A stretch of 64,000 nt of DNA, taken from Chitinophaga sp. GbtcB8 (GTDB lineage: Bacteria; Bacteroidota; Bacteroidia; Chitinophagales; Chitinophagaceae). Made by a program: the position numbers and the translations under genes. Positions 15,674-25,559 of the stretch are shown here, piece after piece (position 1 is the first letter of the stretch; each line of letters begins with the position of its first letter). Location: assembly GCF_019091455.1 (NCBI RefSeq), contig NZ_JAGXJN010000015.1:62001-126000 (forward strand). The letters are read 5' to 3'. The notes below the pieces were generated by a model that did no database searches, was not told where the DNA came from, and saw only the letters and a list, made by a program, of their open reading frames with translations.

Positions 15674-16750
15674 ATGAAAGCATTTACACTGTTAACAGAC
15701 CCGGTGTATGTAAAACCGGATGGGGAGTACACCCGCCTGCAAAAATTTTTCAGATCACTTATTAAGGATGAGCGTGACCTGCCCTTTGTCTATCTCACCA
15801 TTCGCATTACCCTCACCTTAATACCGCTGGCGATCTTATTGTACATACCCGGTGTAAATAACTGGATCTGGTGGACGGCCGCAGTCGCCTACCTGGTGCT
15901 CAATAATCTTATCCTGAAAGGTCCTTATATCCTGATGCTGCATTGTACCAGCCACCGCGTTTTTTTTGAACGTAAATACAATTGGCTGAACCATTACCTG
16001 CCCTGGGTGCTGGGCCCCTTTTTTGGGCAAAGCCCGGAAACGTATTATAGCCATCATATTGGCATGCATCACCCGGAAAACAATATGCCGGATGATGACA
16101 GCTGCACCATGTTCTTTCAACGGGATTCACTGCGGGGTTTTGCGAAATATTTCGGCAGCTTCTTTTTTGCCGGCATCTTTCACCTGGCCAGCTATTTTAT
16201 CCGTAAGAACCGTAAAAACCTGCTGAAACGTGCGGTAAGAGGCGAGGTCCTGTTTATTGCCATGTGCGTAGGCTTATGTTTTGTGAACTGGCCGGCCACC
16301 CTGGTGGTATTTATTATCCCCTTCACCTTTTCCCGTGTGGTGATGATGATGGGCAACTGGGCACAGCATGCTTTTATTTGCGCCAGTGAGCCGGATAATC
16401 CTTACAAGAACAGTATTACCTGTATTAATTCCACTTACAACCGCCAGTGCTGGAATGATGGTTACCATATTGGCCACCATCTGAAACCCGCTATGCACTG
16501 GACAGATTATCCGAATAACTTCCGCCAGAACCTGGATGTTTATGTGGCTAACGACGCTGTGGTATTTGAGGGTATCGACTATATGCAGATCTTTCTTTTC
16601 CTGATGCTGAAACGTTACGATCTGCTGGCTAAGCATTTTGTGAATATCGGTAACCGTTATAATTCTGATGCGGAAGTGATCTCTTTCCTGAAACAGCGCA
16701 CCCGCAGGTTCCCTGCAATGGCAGTAGCCAGCAAAGCAGCCGTAGCCTGA
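15674..16750 (+). CDS. Membrane fatty-acid desaturase family protein
   Basis: A 358-residue membrane di-iron enzyme. Three histidine boxes are visible: HCTSH (90-94), HHIGMHH (127-133) and HIGHH near residue 275. Hydrophobic segments lie at about 40-58, 65-82, 160-178 and 198-225. Such enzymes insert a double bond or hydroxyl group in acyl chains using O2 and reduced ferredoxin or cytochrome. The regiospecificity cannot be told. It is convergent with the SusD gene and ends in a bidirectional terminator, so it is monocistronic. Family assignment is strong. Confidence 0.85.
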   Translation: MKAFTLLTDPVYVKPDGEYTRLQKFFRSLIKDERDLPFVYLTIRITLTLIPLAILLYIPGVNNWIWWTAAVAYLVLNNLILKGPYILMLHCTSHRVFFERKYNWLNHYLPWVLGPFFGQSPETYYSHHIGMHHPENNMPDDDSCTMFFQRDSLRGFAKYFGSFFFAGIFHLASYFIRKNRKNLLKRAVRGEVLFIAMCVGLCFVNWPATLVVFIIPFTFSRVVMMMGNWAQHAFICASEPDNPYKNSITCINSTYNRQCWNDGYHIGHHLKPAMHWTDYPNNFRQNLDVYVANDAVVFEGIDYMQIFLFLMLKRYDLLAKHFVNIGNRYNSDAEVISFLKQRTRRFPAMAVASKAAVA

Positions 16751-16775
16751 TCATAACATAACTTTCTATAAACGT

Positions 16776-16807
16776 AAAAGCACCCGGCAAGCCGGGTGCT
16801 TTTTTTT
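16776..16807. terminator. Bidirectional terminator
   Basis: AGCACCCGGC and GCCGGGTGCT form a perfect 10-bp stem with a 2-base loop; A-tract before and T-tract after (16801-16807). It separates the convergent desaturase and SusD genes. Confidence 0.92.
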
Positions 16808-16844
16808 GCATGGTTTCCTCTTAACAATTGATCCTATGAAAACA

Positions 16845-18476
16845 TTAGAAATTAGCTTTATTCACATCCCACCACAACCGGGTGCCGCCATTATCCTGGC
16901 CGCCCAGCAACTGAATGCCCTTGTTCAGCTCTGTTCTGTTGGTATTGTACTCATTCTGCGGGTAAGGTAAGCGGCGCACCTGTATATCGGTATCAATAGT
17001 ACCACCACTGTTATTATTCACTACCGTGAACAGTTTGGGATAACCCGTACGGCGGAACTCTGTCCAGGCTTCCTGTCCTTCGGGGAACATCGCGATCCAT
17101 TTCTGCGTCATTATGCGCTCCAGCTTTTGTTCGCTGGTAGCAGCATCGCTCCACTGGATAGTAATATCAGAAGGCGCAGCTGCATTGTTAGCCGCATTCT
17201 TCGGATCTGTATAACCGGCTGGTTTTGCGGTGCTGTTATTTATATAAGCAGCATCCGTTACCCCCCACTGTGCCAGGGAGGTATTGATCCCCTGCTCATA
17301 TAACGACTGTGCAGTACCGCCGGTATTGGACCAGCCGCGCAGGGCAGCCTCCGCACGCAGAAAATATACTTCTGCAGCGGTCATCAGCTGTACCGGTGTA
17401 GTTAAGGTAAAAGAAGGTGCGCTGCCATCCTTAAAGTTGAGGGTAGAGTAAGTCTGGTAAGCCGGCTTATTAACGGTGCTGCCTATACGGATACCTTTAT
17501 ACTGTACCGGGAAACTGGCGTCAGTAGAGCGGTCCATGTAACGGCCAATGCGCGGATCGTTGTAGCCGGACATATAACTCTGGATAGACGCGCCAATATT
17601 AATATCCGTCCAGTTCATGGCTATAAACACCAGCGGGTTGCTGAAACCGGCACCGGAAACTTTCACTTTCATGATACCGTCATTATCCGTGATCACGCCG
17701 CCTTCAGCAGGGTTCAGTGCTTTTTCCGCCTGTGCCCTTGCCGTAGTAGGATCGATCTTTACAATGTGCATGGCTAAACGCAGGCGCAGGGAGTTGGCAA
17801 ACTGCAGCCAGCGGTTAAAATCTCCGTTATACACCAGGTCCATGGGCGCAAATTCAAAAGGCAGCTTTTGCCCGCTGCTGATCCAGGATCTCAGCGTAGT
17901 GGTGGCAGCATCCAGCTCTGTAAAAAAGCTGTTGTAAATGGCTTGCTGGTTATCATACGGCACACCGGATTTAGCGCTGCCGGCCTGGCTGTAGGGTAAT
18001 GGCCCGTAAATATCTGTGGCCCGGCCCATGGCCATGATCTTCACAAGCTGCGCTACCGCAAATACAGCCGGGTAATCTTTATCCACGCCCATGCCCTGCA
18101 TCTTGCTTACGTAAGACAATACATCCAGGTACACTACTTTAAACGGTTCACCATTCCAGCTGGTCATCATAAAATAGTTCATGTTGGTATTGCCGCCAAA
18201 TGCGTTGGACGACATCATATAACCCGAAAAACAATCCGCGTTCAGGTTCTGCTGCAGCTGGTAAGAGTTGGGATCACCACCGCCGGAGAAATTGATCACC
18301 GCCATCTGCTCATGCGTCATAAGGGAGGTGAGGTTGGTATTTACACCGGTATTATCCGTATTATACCTTTCAAAGTTCTTGGTACAGGCACTGGCACCGG
18401 TTAAGATCACCCCCGTCATAAACAGTAAGCGGTATAACCGGCAGGACTTGTATATATTGTTGTTAGTACGTTTCAT
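16845..18476 (-). CDS. SusD/RagB-family outer-membrane nutrient-binding lipoprotein
   Basis: A 543-residue lipoprotein (signal LLFMTGVILTGASACTKNF, Cys near residue 31). The helical SusD core is clear: the family start NFERYNTDNTGV, ADCFSGYMMSSNAFGG, AMGRATDIYGPLPYSQ, and the C-terminal EQKLERIMTQKWIAMFPEGQ typical of the SusD_2/SusD-like lipoprotein subgroup. It caps the barrel of the SusC partner encoded 14 bp upstream and binds the substrate outside the cell. No glycoside hydrolase or peptidase is in the operon, so the ligand is unknown. Last gene of sigma-FecR-SusC-SusD. Confidence 0.93.
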   Translation of the reverse strand: MKRTNNNIYKSCRLYRLLFMTGVILTGASACTKNFERYNTDNTGVNTNLTSLMTHEQMAVINFSGGGDPNSYQLQQNLNADCFSGYMMSSNAFGGNTNMNYFMMTSWNGEPFKVVYLDVLSYVSKMQGMGVDKDYPAVFAVAQLVKIMAMGRATDIYGPLPYSQAGSAKSGVPYDNQQAIYNSFFTELDAATTTLRSWISSGQKLPFEFAPMDLVYNGDFNRWLQFANSLRLRLAMHIVKIDPTTARAQAEKALNPAEGGVITDNDGIMKVKVSGAGFSNPLVFIAMNWTDINIGASIQSYMSGYNDPRIGRYMDRSTDASFPVQYKGIRIGSTVNKPAYQTYSTLNFKDGSAPSFTLTTPVQLMTAAEVYFLRAEAALRGWSNTGGTAQSLYEQGINTSLAQWGVTDAAYINNSTAKPAGYTDPKNAANNAAAPSDITIQWSDAATSEQKLERIMTQKWIAMFPEGQEAWTEFRRTGYPKLFTVVNNNSGGTIDTDIQVRRLPYPQNEYNTNRTELNKGIQLLGGQDNGGTRLWWDVNKANF

Positions 18477-18490
18477 GTTGAATCAGTTTT

Positions 18491-21400
18491 TTAGAAAGAG
18501 GCATTTAAAGACAGACCAAAACTGCGGGTTGCCGGCGGCATAAAAATGTCTACACCTGCCAGGCCGTTACCGGTTGACATAGTTACTTCCGGGTCAAACG
18601 GCGCCTTTTTGGAGAAGTAAGCCAGGTTACGGCCTACCAGCCCTACTTTCAGGCCTTTGATGAAATGGGTCTTTACCGGGATGGCGTAGTTCAGCGCTAC
18701 TTCACGCAGGCGCACCACGGTAGCGCTGTAAATGTATTCGCTGGATACGCCGGTACGGCCGCCTGTTACAGCATACCAGCTCTGCGCATCTACTACGCTC
18801 ACGGCTTTACCGGTGGGGTCTGCCCCATTCACCTTTACACCGCCTGCATCCCGCGCATCACCGCTGGCTTTGGATACGCCATACTGGTCCATCATGGCCT
18901 GTGTTACAGACAATACCTGCCCGCCAAATTTGCCATCTATCAGAAAACCTAAAGAAAAATTACCGTAAGTAATGTTATTGTTCCAGCCCAGCTGCCATTT
19001 GGTGTTGGCATTGCCCAGGTACGTGAGGTCGCCGCCCTGCACAATGGGTTTGCCGCTTGCATCTATCATTACACGTCCCTGCGCATCGTGCTGTAAGCTG
19101 GTGCCATAAATATCCCCGTAAGAGCCGCCTTTGGCAAACTGTGATGCATAGCTGGTGCCGGATTGCCCGCTCAGCGTAAAGTAAGGTACCCGGTCATCCA
19201 GGGAAATTACTTTGTTATCATTTACAGAGTAATTCAGCGCCGTATTCCATTTCAGCTTACTGCTGCGGATCACATCATAACCTATGGATACTTCTACCCC
19301 TTTGTTCTGGATGTTACCGGCATTAATGTAAAAGCTGTTGTAGTAAGTAGCCTGGCTGGCGGCTATTTCCAGCGTCTGGTTCTTGGTATTGGTTTTATAA
19401 TAGGTAGCATCTACATTCAAACGGTTGTTGAAGAAACGCCACTCTGTACCCAGCTCCAGCGAGTTGGTAAGCTCCGGCTTCAGCGTGGTAAAGGGCGCTT
19501 TGGTATTGTTAATTACACCGCCGCCGGCGCCAATCGTATAGGCCGCCGGGTTACTCATATATGCGTCAGGAGAATTACCTACCTGCGCAAACGAACCTCT
19601 TACCTTGGCATAGCTGATAGCCTGCGGTAAGGTAAGCACCTGGCTCAGTATGAAGTTCAAACCTACAGAGGGATAGAAGTAGCTCATATCCGGTGTGTAA
19701 GAAAGGTTAGAAGCCCAATCGTTACGGGCCGTCAGGTCCAGGTATACCCAGTCATTATAAGAGATGTTGGCGCTGGCAAACACGGATTGCCACTGGCTGT
19801 GCTTTTCCTGCATGGTAGCAGAGTTCAGCGGGTTTAATACCTTAAAGTTCTGCAGGGTGAATACGTTGGGCAGGTACAATCCATCCTGGCCGGAAGCGTA
19901 ATAGTTACCGGTAGTTTTTACATCCCGTACGCTGGTACCTACCAGGCCTGTTACCTTGAACTTATTAACAGGGAAGTTAAAGTTGGCGATCAGATCACCG
20001 TATTGCTGAGTGTTTACGCCGTTGCGGTAATTGTAAGCGCCGTTCACCGGTGCAATTACAGTGCTGGTACCATCATATAACTTCTGCTCGTAAATATCAT
20101 TGATGCGGTCTATACTTCCTCTGGCCTGTATGTTCAGCCAGGGTTTCACATCATATTTTACGCTGGCGTTCATCAGCACCCTGTTACGGGTAAGTGAGTT
20201 GGTGTTACGGTTAACGATCCACCAGGGGTTCTGCTGTATATCTTCCGGGAAAGCCCAGTTCTGTGTGGGCCGGTTGGTAGCGGCATTCAGCTGCTCAAAG
20301 CCATTTTTATATGGCAGTATATCCACCCCGCGCGGGAACAGGTACAGGCCCGTTAAAGGATTAGTGTAAAAACCGGCAGTGGGTGTGTTGTCAATGGTCT
20401 GCGTTACATAGTTCACATCTCCTTCCACCGTCAGCTTATTATCGAAGAAGTGACCGGTTTCCTTAAACGTAATATTATTACGGCCCAGCTTATTACCCGG
20501 CTCAATACCTTTGGCGCTGGTGTTGGCGTAAGAGAAATATGTTTGTGCTTTATCCGTACCTACAGAAAGGTTTACGGAGTTGGTCCAGTTCTGGCCGGTC
20601 TGGTAAAAATCATCCAGGTTATCGTGGCCGCCGTTGGAAATTTTATTGCCCCAGCTTTGGGTAGGCGTGCCGGCTGTTTGCCCGTAATTATTCTGGAACT
20701 CCGGTTTAGTGGCCACTTTGTCAATGGTGTACACAGAAGATACATTCACCTGCAGGCGGCCTGCCTTACCACTTTTGGTGGTAATGAGGATCACGCCATT
20801 AGCGCCCTGGCTGCCGTATAATGCAGCAGCAGAAGCACCTTTCAGCACGGAAATGCTTTCAATATCTTCCGGGTTCAGGTTAGAGATGGGATCCCCGCCA
20901 TCATAGGAAGTACCGCCACCATAAGAGCTATTAGGCTGATTGGTGGTAGTATTATTCATTGGCACCCCATCAATTACATACAATGCCTGGTTGCTTTGCA
21001 GGCCGGATTTGTTACCGCGCAAAATTACCTTGGCAGAACCACCCACACCGGAGGAGCTGGAGGAGATGTTTAACCCGGCTACCTTACCATTCAGGGTATT
21101 TACCAGGTTAGATGTTTTTACCTTGGTAAGCTCACTGCCATTTACCTGCTGGGTGGCATAGGTAACAGACCTTTCCGATCTTTTTACACCTAATGCGGTT
21201 ACCACTACTACATCTTTCAGTTTGTTCACCGCCTGTTTAAGGGCAACGGTGATGTTTACGGTTTCATTGTTCACTGTTAGCTGCTGTTCCTGCGGCTCAT
21301 ACCCTAAAAAAGAGATGGCCAGGGTATAAGTGCCGGGGGCTATATTGGCAATGGTAAAGGAGCCGTCTGCGCCAGTTTGCGCACCACGTTTAATCTCCTT

Positions 21401-21859
21401 CAGGTATACTACGGCGCCGAACAGGGGTTGCCCGGTTTCATCTTTTACGGTGCCTTGTACGGTCTGGGGCGGCGGTGGTGTAACGGCGGCCCCGCCGGGC
21501 TTTGCGCGGATAATAATGATCTTGCCGGCTACCTCGTAGGTGAGTGGTAAACCTTTGAGGCAGGTGGTCAGCACTTCATCTACCGACGCTTCTTTTACAT
21601 TAATATCAATATTCCTGGTCTGCTTGATCAGGTTATTGTCGTACAGGAGGGAAAAGCCGCTCTGGGCCTGGATGTCGGCAAACACCTTGCTAAGCGGTAC
21701 GTTCTTTGCGGCCAGGGTTATCTTTTGCGAATATCCCTTAGCACTGATCTGTAAAATGCCAACCAATAAAAAAAGTGTGGTCAATTTCATAACAAGAATG
21801 AGGTTGGTGGCTGCAAAATGTCGCCTGGGCGGCACTTTACAATGTACCCGTAGTTTCAT
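18491..21859 (-). CDS. SusC/RagA-family TonB-dependent receptor with STN signalling domain
   Basis: A 1122-residue outer-membrane transporter and signal transducer. After a signal peptide (TTLFLLVGILQISAKGYSQ, ending near residue 45) comes an STN (secretin/TonB N-terminus) domain at about 50-120, a carboxypeptidase-regulatory-like beta-sandwich at about 133-215 (VQGTVKDETGQPLFGAVVYL), the TonB-dependent plug at about 235-365 (ALYVIDGVPM, SISVLKGASAAALYGSQG), then the 22-strand barrel. The STN domain plus upstream FecR and sigma genes show it signals through FecR on ligand binding. The natural start may be one of the internal Mets (such as residue 24), because the n-region is long. Confidence 0.95.
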   Translation of the reverse strand: MKLRVHCKVPPRRHFAATNLILVMKLTTLFLLVGILQISAKGYSQKITLAAKNVPLSKVFADIQAQSGFSLLYDNNLIKQTRNIDINVKEASVDEVLTTCLKGLPLTYEVAGKIIIIRAKPGGAAVTPPPPQTVQGTVKDETGQPLFGAVVYLKEIKRGAQTGADGSFTIANIAPGTYTLAISFLGYEPQEQQLTVNNETVNITVALKQAVNKLKDVVVVTALGVKRSERSVTYATQQVNGSELTKVKTSNLVNTLNGKVAGLNISSSSSGVGGSAKVILRGNKSGLQSNQALYVIDGVPMNNTTTNQPNSSYGGGTSYDGGDPISNLNPEDIESISVLKGASAAALYGSQGANGVILITTKSGKAGRLQVNVSSVYTIDKVATKPEFQNNYGQTAGTPTQSWGNKISNGGHDNLDDFYQTGQNWTNSVNLSVGTDKAQTYFSYANTSAKGIEPGNKLGRNNITFKETGHFFDNKLTVEGDVNYVTQTIDNTPTAGFYTNPLTGLYLFPRGVDILPYKNGFEQLNAATNRPTQNWAFPEDIQQNPWWIVNRNTNSLTRNRVLMNASVKYDVKPWLNIQARGSIDRINDIYEQKLYDGTSTVIAPVNGAYNYRNGVNTQQYGDLIANFNFPVNKFKVTGLVGTSVRDVKTTGNYYASGQDGLYLPNVFTLQNFKVLNPLNSATMQEKHSQWQSVFASANISYNDWVYLDLTARNDWASNLSYTPDMSYFYPSVGLNFILSQVLTLPQAISYAKVRGSFAQVGNSPDAYMSNPAAYTIGAGGGVINNTKAPFTTLKPELTNSLELGTEWRFFNNRLNVDATYYKTNTKNQTLEIAASQATYYNSFYINAGNIQNKGVEVSIGYDVIRSSKLKWNTALNYSVNDNKVISLDDRVPYFTLSGQSGTSYASQFAKGGSYGDIYGTSLQHDAQGRVMIDASGKPIVQGGDLTYLGNANTKWQLGWNNNITYGNFSLGFLIDGKFGGQVLSVTQAMMDQYGVSKASGDARDAGGVKVNGADPTGKAVSVVDAQSWYAVTGGRTGVSSEYIYSATVVRLREVALNYAIPVKTHFIKGLKVGLVGRNLAYFSKKAPFDPEVTMSTGNGLAGVDIFMPPATRSFGLSLNASF

Positions 21860-22041
21860 AACTTTGTTTGGTTTGGTTAATTAAAGTTGTTCAACGCATC
21901 TTTGTAGTTATTCCAAACGCCCGCCGGGAGTGTTCGCTGCACTTCCGGCTTTTTTTTGGAAAACCCTGTTTATTTAAATTTTCAATACACGTGTTTGTTT
22001 GCTATGTGTTGTTGATTGTCCCTTATCTGTGATTATTATAA

Positions 22042-23229
22042 TTAACTCATTATTATTAAGCGGTTGCCTTCCATGCGGTAATGTACCCCGCTGCCTTCCA
22101 GCGCTTTTAAAACATCTGCCAGGTACACGTTCCGGGCTATTTTGCCTACAAATTCATAATCTTTTACCGGTCCTTCATACACCACTTCCAGGCCGTACCA
22201 GCGGGCTATCTGCCGCATCAGTGCGGGCAGGTCGGCTTTATTGAACTGGAAATAACCGTTCTTCCAGGCCATGGCCTGCTCCATATCCGCTTCTTTTACC
22301 AGGTTCATATTCCCGTTCCTTTGCAGGCGGGCCTGCTGCCCGGGGGCCAGTAATAGGGAAGCGGCGCCCTTGCTCATTTTCACAGCGCCCTCCAGTAAAG
22401 TGGTGCGCACTTCTGTTTCATCGCTATAGGCGTTCACGTTAAAGTGGGTGCCTAATACTTCTACTACTGCCTCATTCACCTTCACCCGGAAAGGGAGGGT
22501 TTTATTATGCGCTATTTCAAAATATCCTTCTCCATGCAGCTCTACGCTACGCTCATTACCGGTAAAGTGGTTAGGAAAACGTAAGGAGGAGGCGGCATTC
22601 AGCCATACCTTGCTGCCATCCGGCAGGGTAAGCTGGTACTGGCCGCCAGCGGGGGTGGTAATGGTGTTAAAAACCGCCTCGCTGCCGTTGCTGGCAGCGG
22701 GCGGGGTATAAGCCAGTTGTCCGTTTTTCAGTTTTATAATGCGGGTGCTGCCCTGCTGCGCCAGTACGCCATTCTGTGCGCTGTCCAGCACAATGGTGCT
22801 GCCGTCTGCCAGGGTAAGCATGGCCCGGTTACCGCCAGGGGCATGTACCTGGGGTACGGCTGCTTTGGGTACTGCCTGGGCTACCGGTTGCGGGGCAGGC
22901 TTACGTAACCAGTACAAAGCGCCGGCAGCCAACAATACCAGCACCGCAGCGGCGGCTGCTACTCTTTTCAGGTATACTACGCTACGGCGGCGTATGGGAG
23001 CCGGCCCTTCATCCAGCGCATCCAGCCGGCTTTCCAGCCTGTATGCAAATTCCGGGGAAATGGGCAGGAACGCCTTAAACTCCTCCGGCACATCGCACTG
23101 CTGTAGTACAGCATTGAACTCCGCCGGGGTAACTTGCTGCAGCCAGGCGCTTACCTGTGCAGCTTCTTCCGGCGAGGCAGCGCCCCGGGCATACTTTTCC
23201 AGTAATAATATAATTGTCGGCTGGTCCAT
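22042..23229 (-). CDS. FecR-family anti-sigma factor
   Basis: A 395-residue inner-membrane regulator. The N-terminal cytoplasmic part (residues 1-80, PEEAAQVSAWLQQV) holds the sigma factor. One transmembrane helix lies at about 88-108 (VAAAAAVLVLLAAGALYWL). The periplasmic FecR domain follows at about 125-290 (VHAPGGNRAMLTLADGSTIV, TPAGGQYQLTLPDGSKVWLN, GEGYFEIAHN) and the C-terminal DUF4974/STN-like domain at about 310-395, which docks with the SusC STN domain. It sits between the sigma gene (190-bp gap) and SusC (182-bp gap), all on the minus strand. Confidence 0.94.
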   Translation of the reverse strand: MDQPTIILLLEKYARGAASPEEAAQVSAWLQQVTPAEFNAVLQQCDVPEEFKAFLPISPEFAYRLESRLDALDEGPAPIRRRSVVYLKRVAAAAAVLVLLAAGALYWLRKPAPQPVAQAVPKAAVPQVHAPGGNRAMLTLADGSTIVLDSAQNGVLAQQGSTRIIKLKNGQLAYTPPAASNGSEAVFNTITTPAGGQYQLTLPDGSKVWLNAASSLRFPNHFTGNERSVELHGEGYFEIAHNKTLPFRVKVNEAVVEVLGTHFNVNAYSDETEVRTTLLEGAVKMSKGAASLLLAPGQQARLQRNGNMNLVKEADMEQAMAWKNGYFQFNKADLPALMRQIARWYGLEVVYEGPVKDYEFVGKIARNVYLADVLKALEGSGVHYRMEGNRLIIMS

Positions 23230-23421
23230 GGGTAGTTTCTGCTATACAGGAGTAAAGACGCACTCCTGCCTCAAATGGACACCCCGAAGAGAAAGTTTTT
23301 TTGAATTTTTTTTAACCGATTGGTTATCAGCAACAATCTGAACAAATCAGTCCTCGACAGCGCAAGGTTAAGAAAGTTATGTATTGAGGGATCGATCGGT
23401 CCTGCAGGAAGGCAGACACTT

Positions 23422-23991
23422 TTATTCCAGGTGCAGCTGCTGCTTAATAAAATGGATGGAGGCATACAGGTGTTTCTTCACCGCGGAGCGGGAAATATGG
23501 AAGGCGGCAGCTATTTCATTGAGAGACATACTTTGCTGCGTGCGCATAAAAAAGATCTGCTGCTTGCGTTTGGGTAGTTTTGTAATGGCATCCATGGCAG
23601 CACGTTCGTATTCCTTATAAATAAGGTCGCCTTCTACGGTACTGCCGGTTTCCACCTGGCCGGCACTGAGGTCCTGTGCAGCTTTCAGGCGGGTGGCCTG
23701 TTGCCGGGAATGGTCAAACAGCTTGTTTTTGGCCATAATGAACAAGTAATCTTCCAGGGAGCGGATCGCTGTGAGGGTTTCCCGGCGCTCCCACATTTTC
23801 AGGAAAATGTCCTGGATAATCTCTTCAGCATCGGCCTGGGAGCGGGTGCTGAAGTGCACAAAGCGGTATAGAGCCGGGAAACAGGCGGTATACAGGTCTG
23901 CAAAAGCCTGCCTGTCCCCCGCTGAAGCCTTCAGCAGCAGGTCCTCCACATTGGCCATTACTGTCTTCTCATTTGCGGCAGCCCCTAACAT
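23422..23991 (-). CDS. ECF RNA polymerase sigma factor (FecI-like, sigma-70 family)
   Basis: A 189-residue ECF sigma factor. Region 2 runs from about 15 to 85 (FADLYTACFPALYRFV, DAEEIIQDIFLKMWERRE) and region 4 from about 125 to 180 (ITKLPKRKQQIFFMRTQQSM, SLNEIAAAFHISRSAVKKHL). The -24 region helix-turn-helix is intact. The true start may be the Met at 23958 (MANVEDLLLK), because the first eleven codons add no family sequence. It should activate its own downstream FecR/SusCD operon when the SusC receptor is occupied. The 192-bp gap before fecR holds no clear terminator. Confidence 0.95.
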   Translation of the reverse strand: MLGAAANEKTVMANVEDLLLKASAGDRQAFADLYTACFPALYRFVHFSTRSQADAEEIIQDIFLKMWERRETLTAIRSLEDYLFIMAKNKLFDHSRQQATRLKAAQDLSAGQVETGSTVEGDLIYKEYERAAMDAITKLPKRKQQIFFMRTQQSMSLNEIAAAFHISRSAVKKHLYASIHFIKQQLHLE

Positions 23992-24082
23992 GTTATACGA
24001 GAGGAGGCGAAGGTAACTAAAATTAGATTTGGAAACTTTTGGCCCAACCTTTAAAACAGCTTAAAATTAGGGCGTACCCTTC

Positions 24083-24144
24083 CTTTACATTTTACATTTA
24101 AAATCTTACATTTTACATTTTATAAGAATAAGTAACTAAATTTG
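24083..24144 (+). promoter_or_regulatory. Word-repeat element and fabF promoter
   Basis: 24083-24122 is built from reiterated TTACATTTTACATTT words on an A/T background. Directly after it, TAAATTTG (24137-24144) fits the TAnnTTTG -7 box, 30 bp before the fabF start. A clear -33 TTTG is not visible, because the repeat occupies that position. The same habit of short-word repeats recurs in other gaps of the window. Confidence 0.5.
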
Positions 24145-24174
24145 CGCTCTACTATAATATTTGATTAAACTTTT

Positions 24175-25437
24175 ATGCGTACTATTTCACTAAAAAGGGT
24201 TGTAGTTACTGGGTTGGGAGCATTAACGCCTATCGGGAATGATGTAAACACTTTTTGGAAAAATATCAAAGCCGGCACCAGTGGTGCGGCGCCGATCACC
24301 CGGTTTGATACCACAGAATTTAAGACCAAGTTTGCCTGTGAGCTGAAAAACTTTGATATAGAAAAGTTCATGGAAAAGAAAGAGGCCCGTAAAATGGACC
24401 TTTTTACACAATATGCTATGGTAGCCGCTCAGGAGGCTATTGAAAATGCCGGTATCAACTCCGGGGATATTGACAAAACAAAGATCGGTGTGATCTGGGC
24501 CTCTGGCAACGGCGGTATGCAAACCTTCGAAGACCAGATCGTGGAATTTACCCAGGGTGGCTTTATTCCCAAGTTCAATCCCTTCTTTATTCCCAAGCTG
24601 ATCTCTGACATTGCAGCAGGACAAATAGCCATTAAATATGGCTTTATGGGTATAAACTATTGTACGGTATCTGCCTGCGCTTCTTCCAGCAGCGCCCTGG
24701 TAGATGCTTTTAACTACATACGTTTAGGCAAGGCCAATGTAATTGTAGCCGGTGGCTCTGAAGCGCCTATTACCCGTGCAGGTATTGCCGGTTTTAACGC
24801 GCTGAAAGCCCTCAGCACCCGCAATGAGGAGCCGGTAACAGCCTCCCGCCCCTTTGATACGGACCGCGATGGTTTTGTAATGGGCGAAGGCGCAGGCGCC
24901 ATCATCCTGGAAGAATATGAGCACGCGGTAAAAAGAGGTGCTACTATTTATGGGGAAATGGTAGGCGGCGCCATGACGGCAGATGCTTACCACCTGACCG
25001 CTACCCACCCCGAAGGGCTGGGCGCTAAGCTGGGTATGAAAGAAGCCCTGGAAGATGCGGAGCTGACCCTGGAAGATGTAGATTATATTAATGCACACGC
25101 TACCTCTACCCCGGTAGGCGATATCAGCGAGCTGAAAGCCATTACCGGCCTTTTTGGGGAGCAGGTGAAAAAGCTGAACGTAAGCGCTACCAAATCCATG
25201 ACCGGCCACTTACTGGGTGCTGCCGGCGCTATTGAGGCCATTGCCTGTATCAAGGCTACCCAGGAGGATATTGTGCCCCCCACCATTAATACAACGGTAT
25301 TGGGCGAAGGTATTCCTACGGATGTAAACCTGACCATTGGTAAGGCGCAACAGCGTAAAGTGGATGTTGCCATGAGTAATACTTTTGGATTTGGCGGACA
25401 TAATGCCATTGTAGTATTTACAAAAGTAAAAGCATAA
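24175..25437 (+). CDS. fabF: Beta-ketoacyl-ACP synthase II
   Basis: A 420-residue condensing enzyme of type II fatty-acid synthesis, which extends acyl-ACP with malonyl-ACP. The thiolase-fold catalytic triad is complete: Cys168 in TVSACASSSSALVDAF, His308 in NAHATSTPVGD and His345 in MTGHLLGAAGA, with Lys340 as the conserved lysine. The C-terminal SNTFGFGGHN loop is present. Bacteroidota usually have fabF beside acpP and rnc; here it stands alone, with its own promoter and terminator. It could therefore be a second synthase, for example for a special fatty acid, or simply relocated. Enzyme class is firm. Confidence 0.94.
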   Translation: MRTISLKRVVVTGLGALTPIGNDVNTFWKNIKAGTSGAAPITRFDTTEFKTKFACELKNFDIEKFMEKKEARKMDLFTQYAMVAAQEAIENAGINSGDIDKTKIGVIWASGNGGMQTFEDQIVEFTQGGFIPKFNPFFIPKLISDIAAGQIAIKYGFMGINYCTVSACASSSSALVDAFNYIRLGKANVIVAGGSEAPITRAGIAGFNALKALSTRNEEPVTASRPFDTDRDGFVMGEGAGAIILEEYEHAVKRGATIYGEMVGGAMTADAYHLTATHPEGLGAKLGMKEALEDAELTLEDVDYINAHATSTPVGDISELKAITGLFGEQVKKLNVSATKSMTGHLLGAAGAIEAIACIKATQEDIVPPTINTTVLGEGIPTDVNLTIGKAQQRKVDVAMSNTFGFGGHNAIVVFTKVKA

Positions 25438-25486
25438 AAATTTCGTGCTATCACTAACGTGGTGGCTCACATACTGCTTTATATTT

Positions 25487-25530
25487 AAAAAAAGGAACGG
25501 CTGTTTTAACTAACGGCCGTTCTTTTTTTT
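25487..25530 (+). terminator. Terminator of fabF
   Basis: GGAACGGCTGTT and AACGGCCGTTCT pair around a short loop, with an A-tract before and T8 after (25523-25530). Confidence 0.85.
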
Positions 25531-25559
25531 GGCACAGAATTTCGGTACCTTTTGCATAT

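Noticed and set aside
19163..19630. Open frames on the plus strand inside the SusC gene
   Set aside because: They are shadows of the receptor reading frame, with no start context or domain match.
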